The position numbers were made by a program, and so were the translations under genes. This document shows positions 7,141-9,729 of a stretch of DNA of 9,729 nt, in pieces; the first letter of the stretch is position 1, and each line of letters opens with the position of its first letter. The notes under the pieces were generated by a model, which did no database searches, was not told the DNA's origin, and was given only the letters and a program-made list of their open reading frames with translations. This stretch comes from DAOTTW01 sp034437615 (GTDB lineage: Bacteria; Chloroflexota; Anaerolineae; Aggregatilineales; Phototrophicaceae), in NCBI GenBank assembly GCA_034437615.1, contig DAOTTW010000100.1, forward strand, positions 1 through 9,729, in the 5' to 3' direction.

Positions 7141-9516
7141 CTAACGCTCAGTGTCACGCTTCAGCTTGAACACGACCATACCTAGCGGCGGCACAAGGAA
7201 CTGTAGGCTGTTGTCCATGCCGAAAGCTGGCTCAGCGATACTCTGAATGCCGCCACTGTTGCCCAGGTTGCTACCACCATAGTATGTAGAGTCACTGTTG
7301 AGCACTTCCGCATAAAAGCCGGCTTCAGGCACACCAATGCGATAATTGCGCAACGGCACAGGCGTAAAGTTCAGCGCCACAACCACGAAATCCGCCGTAT
7401 CCTTCGCAAAGCGGATGTACGTGAACACGCTGTTATCGGCATCATTAGCGTTAATCCACAGGAAACCAGAGGGGTCATAGTCCTGCTGATAGAGCGCTGG
7501 CTCGTTCGCATAGAAGCGGTTCAGATCACGCGACCAGTTTTGCAATCGCTTGTGGCTGTCAAAATCCAACAGCATCCAATCCAGCGCACGTTCTTCGCTC
7601 CACTCGCTCCATTGTGCAATCTCCGCCCCCATGAAGTTTAGCTTTTTGCCAGGGTGCGTATATTGATAGCCAAACAACAAGCGCAACGTTGCGAACTTCT
7701 GCCAGTAATCACCAGGGGCTTTTGCGATTAGCGCTTTTTTCAGGTGCACAACTTCATCGTGAGATAACGACAAAATGAAATTCTCAGTGTAATGATACAT
7801 CATCGAGAACGTCAGCATATTGTGATGGTAGCGCCGATGGATCGGGTCTTTCGCCACATAGTTCAATGTGTCGTGCATCCAGCCCATGTTCCACTTGAAC
7901 GTAAAGCCGAGGCCGCCCAGATACGTCGGACGCGAGACCATCGGCCAGGATGTCGATTCCTCCGCGATGGTGACTGCACCAGGGTATTGCTCGTGGATGA
8001 TTTCATTGGTCTGCTGCAAGAAGCGAATCGCTGCCAGGTTTTCATGGCCACCATACTCATTAGGCACCCACTGCCCTTCCTCACGAGAGAAATTCAGGTA
8101 AACCATCGACGACACCGCATCTACACGTAAACCGTCGATGTGGTAACGCTCTAACCAGAACAGCGCATTCGCAATCAAGAAGTTGCGCACTTCGTTACGC
8201 CCATAGTTGAAGATATACGTGCCCCAATCGGGGTGTTCACCTTTACGCGGGTCAGCATGGGAATACAGGTGTGTGCCGTCGAAGAAGCTCAGCGCATAGC
8301 CGTCTTTTGGGAAGTGCGCCGGAACCCAATCCACAATCACACCGATGCCGTGCTGATGGCACTGATCCACAAAGTACATGAAATCTTTTGGCGATCCATA
8401 ACGGCTTGTCGGCGCATAGTAGCCTGTCACCTGATAGCCCCACGAACCATCGAAGGGGTGCTCTGCGACAGGCATCAGTTCGACGTGTGTATAGCCCATG
8501 TCGCTGACGTAAGCCACTAGCTGATCGGCCAAATCGCGGTACGTCAGCCAATTGTCCGCTTTATCCCGCTGCCAACTACCGAGGTGCACCTCATAGATGG
8601 ACATGGGCTGCGTAAAAGGGTCCGTCTCGCGGCGTTTTTGCATCCATGCATCGTCTTGCCATTCATAGCCGCTGATGTCTGTGACAATTGTCGCATTGTT
8701 TGGGCGTAGCTCAAACCGCTGGCCATATGGGTCGGTTTTTAGCTCCATATAGCCATGATAATGCGACTTCACCTCATACTTGTACAGCTCACCGACCGCC
8801 AACCCCGGAATAAACAACTCCCAGATGCCGCTATTGCCGTTGATCTGCATTGCATGTACGCGGCCATCCCAGTTGTTGAAGGGGCCGACGACGCTCACAC
8901 GGCGGGCATTCGGTGCCCAAACAGCAAAGTTAGTGCCCGTCACGTCACCCACATTGCGCGTATGCGACCCAAGTTTGTCGTAGATGTGCCAATGCTGCCC
9001 CTCACCAAACAAATGCAAATCCATATCAGTCAGCATCGGGCCAAAACGGTACGGGTCATCAAACGTGACGGTTTCGCCCTGCTTGTTGCTTTCCTCGAGC
9101 CGATACTGGATCGTCTGTGGGTCACCGTCTAGTTCCACCTCAAATAAATCCGTATCCGGCATACGTGTCATTTCGCTGCGCGTGCCGCTTTTGGTCTCGA
9201 TCAAGGCCAGGGTTTGTGCTGTTGGACGCAATGCACGCACAACCACCCTGCCAGGGATCAGATGCGCCTGTGTCGACGCACTGGAAACATTCACGGTGTC
9301 TTTTACTGCTTCTGTTGTGAGTGTGCTGGATTGCGTTTCGGTCTTGGCTGTAGCGTTGGGACGCGATGCGCTGAATATGCCTTGATTCTGCGTCGGCGTC
9401 TTGGGCGATTCTGGTAGTTCGTACACCGGGTTCGGACCGAGCAGCGTAAATGGTGCACCGTGATCCGCTTTCAGAAGCGCTTTCAGTGCTTCTGCTGCGA
9501 TAGGTTGACGAGCCAT
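7141..9516 (-). CDS. glgB: 1,4-alpha-glucan branching enzyme (GH13), with an unusual N-terminal insert
   Basis: Makes alpha-1,6 branches in glycogen by cutting and transferring alpha-1,4 glucan segments, in the cytoplasm. It has 791 residues, longer than the usual 630-750. Order: a first CBM48-like N1 region (about 1-165, with PFTLLGPNP at 22-30 and VVVRALRPTA at 91-100), a second CBM48 domain (about 190-280, TNFAVWAPNARRVSVVGPFNNWDG at its start), the GH13 barrel (about 305-665), and a beta C-terminal domain to the end. Catalytic regions: DWVPAHF at 396-402, DGLRVDAV at 461-468 (nucleophile Asp466), TIAEEST at 516-522 (acid/base Glu519) and LSHDEVVH at 584-591 (Asp587). Their spacing (53 and 121 residues from the nucleophile) equals that of E. 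coli GlgB as I recall it. Residues about 33-86 are a low-complexity Ser/Thr/Pro/Gln/Asn stretch inserted inside the N1 region. The ATG at 9516 has GAAGGG eight bases upstream. No other glycogen gene is in the window. Confidence 0.96.
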   Translation of the reverse strand: MARQPIAAEALKALLKADHGAPFTLLGPNPVYELPESPKTPTQNQGIFSASRPNATAKTETQSSTLTTEAVKDTVNVSSASTQAHLIPGRVVVRALRPTAQTLALIETKSGTRSEMTRMPDTDLFEVELDGDPQTIQYRLEESNKQGETVTFDDPYRFGPMLTDMDLHLFGEGQHWHIYDKLGSHTRNVGDVTGTNFAVWAPNARRVSVVGPFNNWDGRVHAMQINGNSGIWELFIPGLAVGELYKYEVKSHYHGYMELKTDPYGQRFELRPNNATIVTDISGYEWQDDAWMQKRRETDPFTQPMSIYEVHLGSWQRDKADNWLTYRDLADQLVAYVSDMGYTHVELMPVAEHPFDGSWGYQVTGYYAPTSRYGSPKDFMYFVDQCHQHGIGVIVDWVPAHFPKDGYALSFFDGTHLYSHADPRKGEHPDWGTYIFNYGRNEVRNFLIANALFWLERYHIDGLRVDAVSSMVYLNFSREEGQWVPNEYGGHENLAAIRFLQQTNEIIHEQYPGAVTIAEESTSWPMVSRPTYLGGLGFTFKWNMGWMHDTLNYVAKDPIHRRYHHNMLTFSMMYHYTENFILSLSHDEVVHLKKALIAKAPGDYWQKFATLRLLFGYQYTHPGKKLNFMGAEIAQWSEWSEERALDWMLLDFDSHKRLQNWSRDLNRFYANEPALYQQDYDPSGFLWINANDADNSVFTYIRFAKDTADFVVVALNFTPVPLRNYRIGVPEAGFYAEVLNSDSTYYGGSNLGNSGGIQSIAEPAFGMDNSLQFLVPPLGMVVFKLKRDTER

Positions 9517-9563
9517 AGGTGAAACCCTTCGTAAGTGTTTAGCCAGGTAAAGTTATGCGTACC

Positions 9564-9592
9564 ATTATACCGTTTGAAACACCATTTTGCAG
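9564..9592 (-). promoter_or_regulatory. Candidate glgB promoter
   Basis: A perfect consensus -10 hexamer TATAAT lies on the minus strand at 9564-9569. The -35 position 17 bases upstream reads CTGCAA (9587-9592), a weak match. Transcription would start near 9557, giving a leader of about 40 bases to the glgB ATG at 9516. A strong -10 with a poor -35 and a palindrome beside it suggests a regulated promoter. Confidence 0.55.
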
Positions 9593-9593
9593 G

Positions 9594-9607
9594 TGACCGC
9601 CCGGTCA
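9594..9607. promoter_or_regulatory. TetR-type operator palindrome TGACCG-N2-CGGTCA
   Basis: The plus strand reads TGACCGCCCGGTCA, a perfect 6-2-6 inverted repeat one base upstream of the candidate -35 box of glgB. The size, symmetry and GACCG/CGGTC half-sites are typical of operators for TetR/AcrR-family repressors. From memory, this is the consensus described for the Thermus thermophilus fatty-acid regulator FadR; that needs checking. No TetR gene is in the window, so the regulator and its ligand are unknown. A dyad of twelve paired bases is unlikely to occur by chance next to a promoter. Confidence 0.55.
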
Positions 9608-9649
9608 GGTAGCACCATACAATAGCGTGGTCGTGCGTTTTTTCGCAGC

Positions 9650-9690
9650 GGACGCGCAGCCCAGCGTAGACACCAGGGTTTAGCGCGTCC
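9650..9690. repeat. Inverted repeat, 8-base perfect arms
   Basis: Arms GGACGCGC (9650-9657) and GCGCGTCC (9683-9690) are perfect complements around a 25-base loop. There is no T-run after the stem on the minus strand. On the plus strand a six-T run at 9638-9643 precedes the stem, so it is not a standard intrinsic terminator in either direction. Its role is unknown. Confidence 0.45.
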
Positions 9691-9718
9691 CTACACAACC
9701 AGCTTGAACCATAGGGAC
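9687..9718. repeat. Second inverted repeat overlapping the first
   Basis: GTCCCTA (9687-9693) and TAGGGAC (9712-9718) are perfect 7-base complements with an 18-base loop. The left arm shares bases 9687-9690 with the neighbouring 8-base stem, so in RNA the two stems could not both form. The repeat may belong to the end of a gene beyond the right edge, or be part of a dispersed element. Confidence 0.4.
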
Positions 9719-9729
9719 ACCCTGAAGGG

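Larger units (their letters stand above)
9517..9729 (-). other. Non-coding leader upstream of glgB
   Basis: The region to the right edge has no gene I can support; a 71-codon frame at 9483-9698 overlaps the glgB start out of frame and resembles nothing. From the glgB start outward it contains a ribosome site, a promoter candidate, a 14-base palindrome and two overlapping inverted repeats, followed at the edge by short repeated AGGG/CCCT blocks (9713-9729). Whatever gene lies to the right is not visible, so some of these elements may belong to it. Confidence 0.6.

Noticed and set aside
8252..8726. Minus-strand short frames inside glgB
   Set aside because: They are alternative frames of a gene with all GH13 motifs in a single uninterrupted frame; there is no sign of a frameshift.
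9483..9698. 71-codon minus-strand frame overlapping the start of glgB
   Set aside because: It runs out of frame through the promoter, palindrome and stem region, overlaps glgB, and resembles no protein.
1..9729. Defence island, phage or mobile element
   Set aside because: Every gene is an ordinary transport or carbohydrate/metabolic family member. No transposase, integrase, nuclease-toxin pair or spaced repeats were seen.

Overview
All seven genes in this 9.7 kb window lie on the minus strand, so transcription runs from high to low coordinates. The coding regions are intact apart from one gene cut by the left edge. I see no rRNA, tRNA, CRISPR array, insertion sequence or prophage gene. Base composition is moderate and even across the genes, with AT-rich gaps. 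Nothing here fixes the taxonomy. My best guess is a Chloroflexota (Anaerolineae-type) environmental bacterium, from overall gene style and the non-lipoprotein secreted binding protein, at low confidence.

Right part (9729 to about 7091): a 213-base non-coding leader carries a consensus -10 box, a perfect 14-base TetR-type palindrome and two overlapping inverted repeats. It precedes glgB, the glycogen branching enzyme, whose N-terminal region holds an unusual insert of about 50 residues rich in Ser/Thr/Pro/Gln. Fifty bases after glgB comes a metallo-beta-lactamase-fold hydrolase (7090 to 6092) with a LACTB2-like C-terminal domain.

Left part (about 6083 to 1): after a gap of about 94 bases with a good extended -10 promoter comes a compact cluster. 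It encodes a LivG-type ABC ATPase, a long-chain-type acyl-CoA synthetase, a LivH permease, a LivM permease and a branched-chain-amino-acid-type periplasmic binding protein that runs off the left edge. Gaps inside the cluster are 3, 42, 35 and 68 bases, which suggests one operon. The second ATPase expected of such a transporter (LivF) is absent and probably lies just beyond the left edge.

How the genes work together: the binding protein captures a solute, LivH and LivM carry it across the membrane, and LivG (with an unseen LivF) powers transport. The acyl-CoA synthetase sits between the ATPase and permease genes. This suggests the imported solute is a carboxylic acid (fatty, dicarboxylic or aromatic) converted to a CoA thioester on entry, rather than leucine, isoleucine or valine. 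That link is inferred from gene order. The glgB and hydrolase pair may be an independent unit. I found no convincing new defence or mobile system. The most useful leads are the uptake-plus-activation cassette, the operator at the glgB promoter and the glgB insertion.
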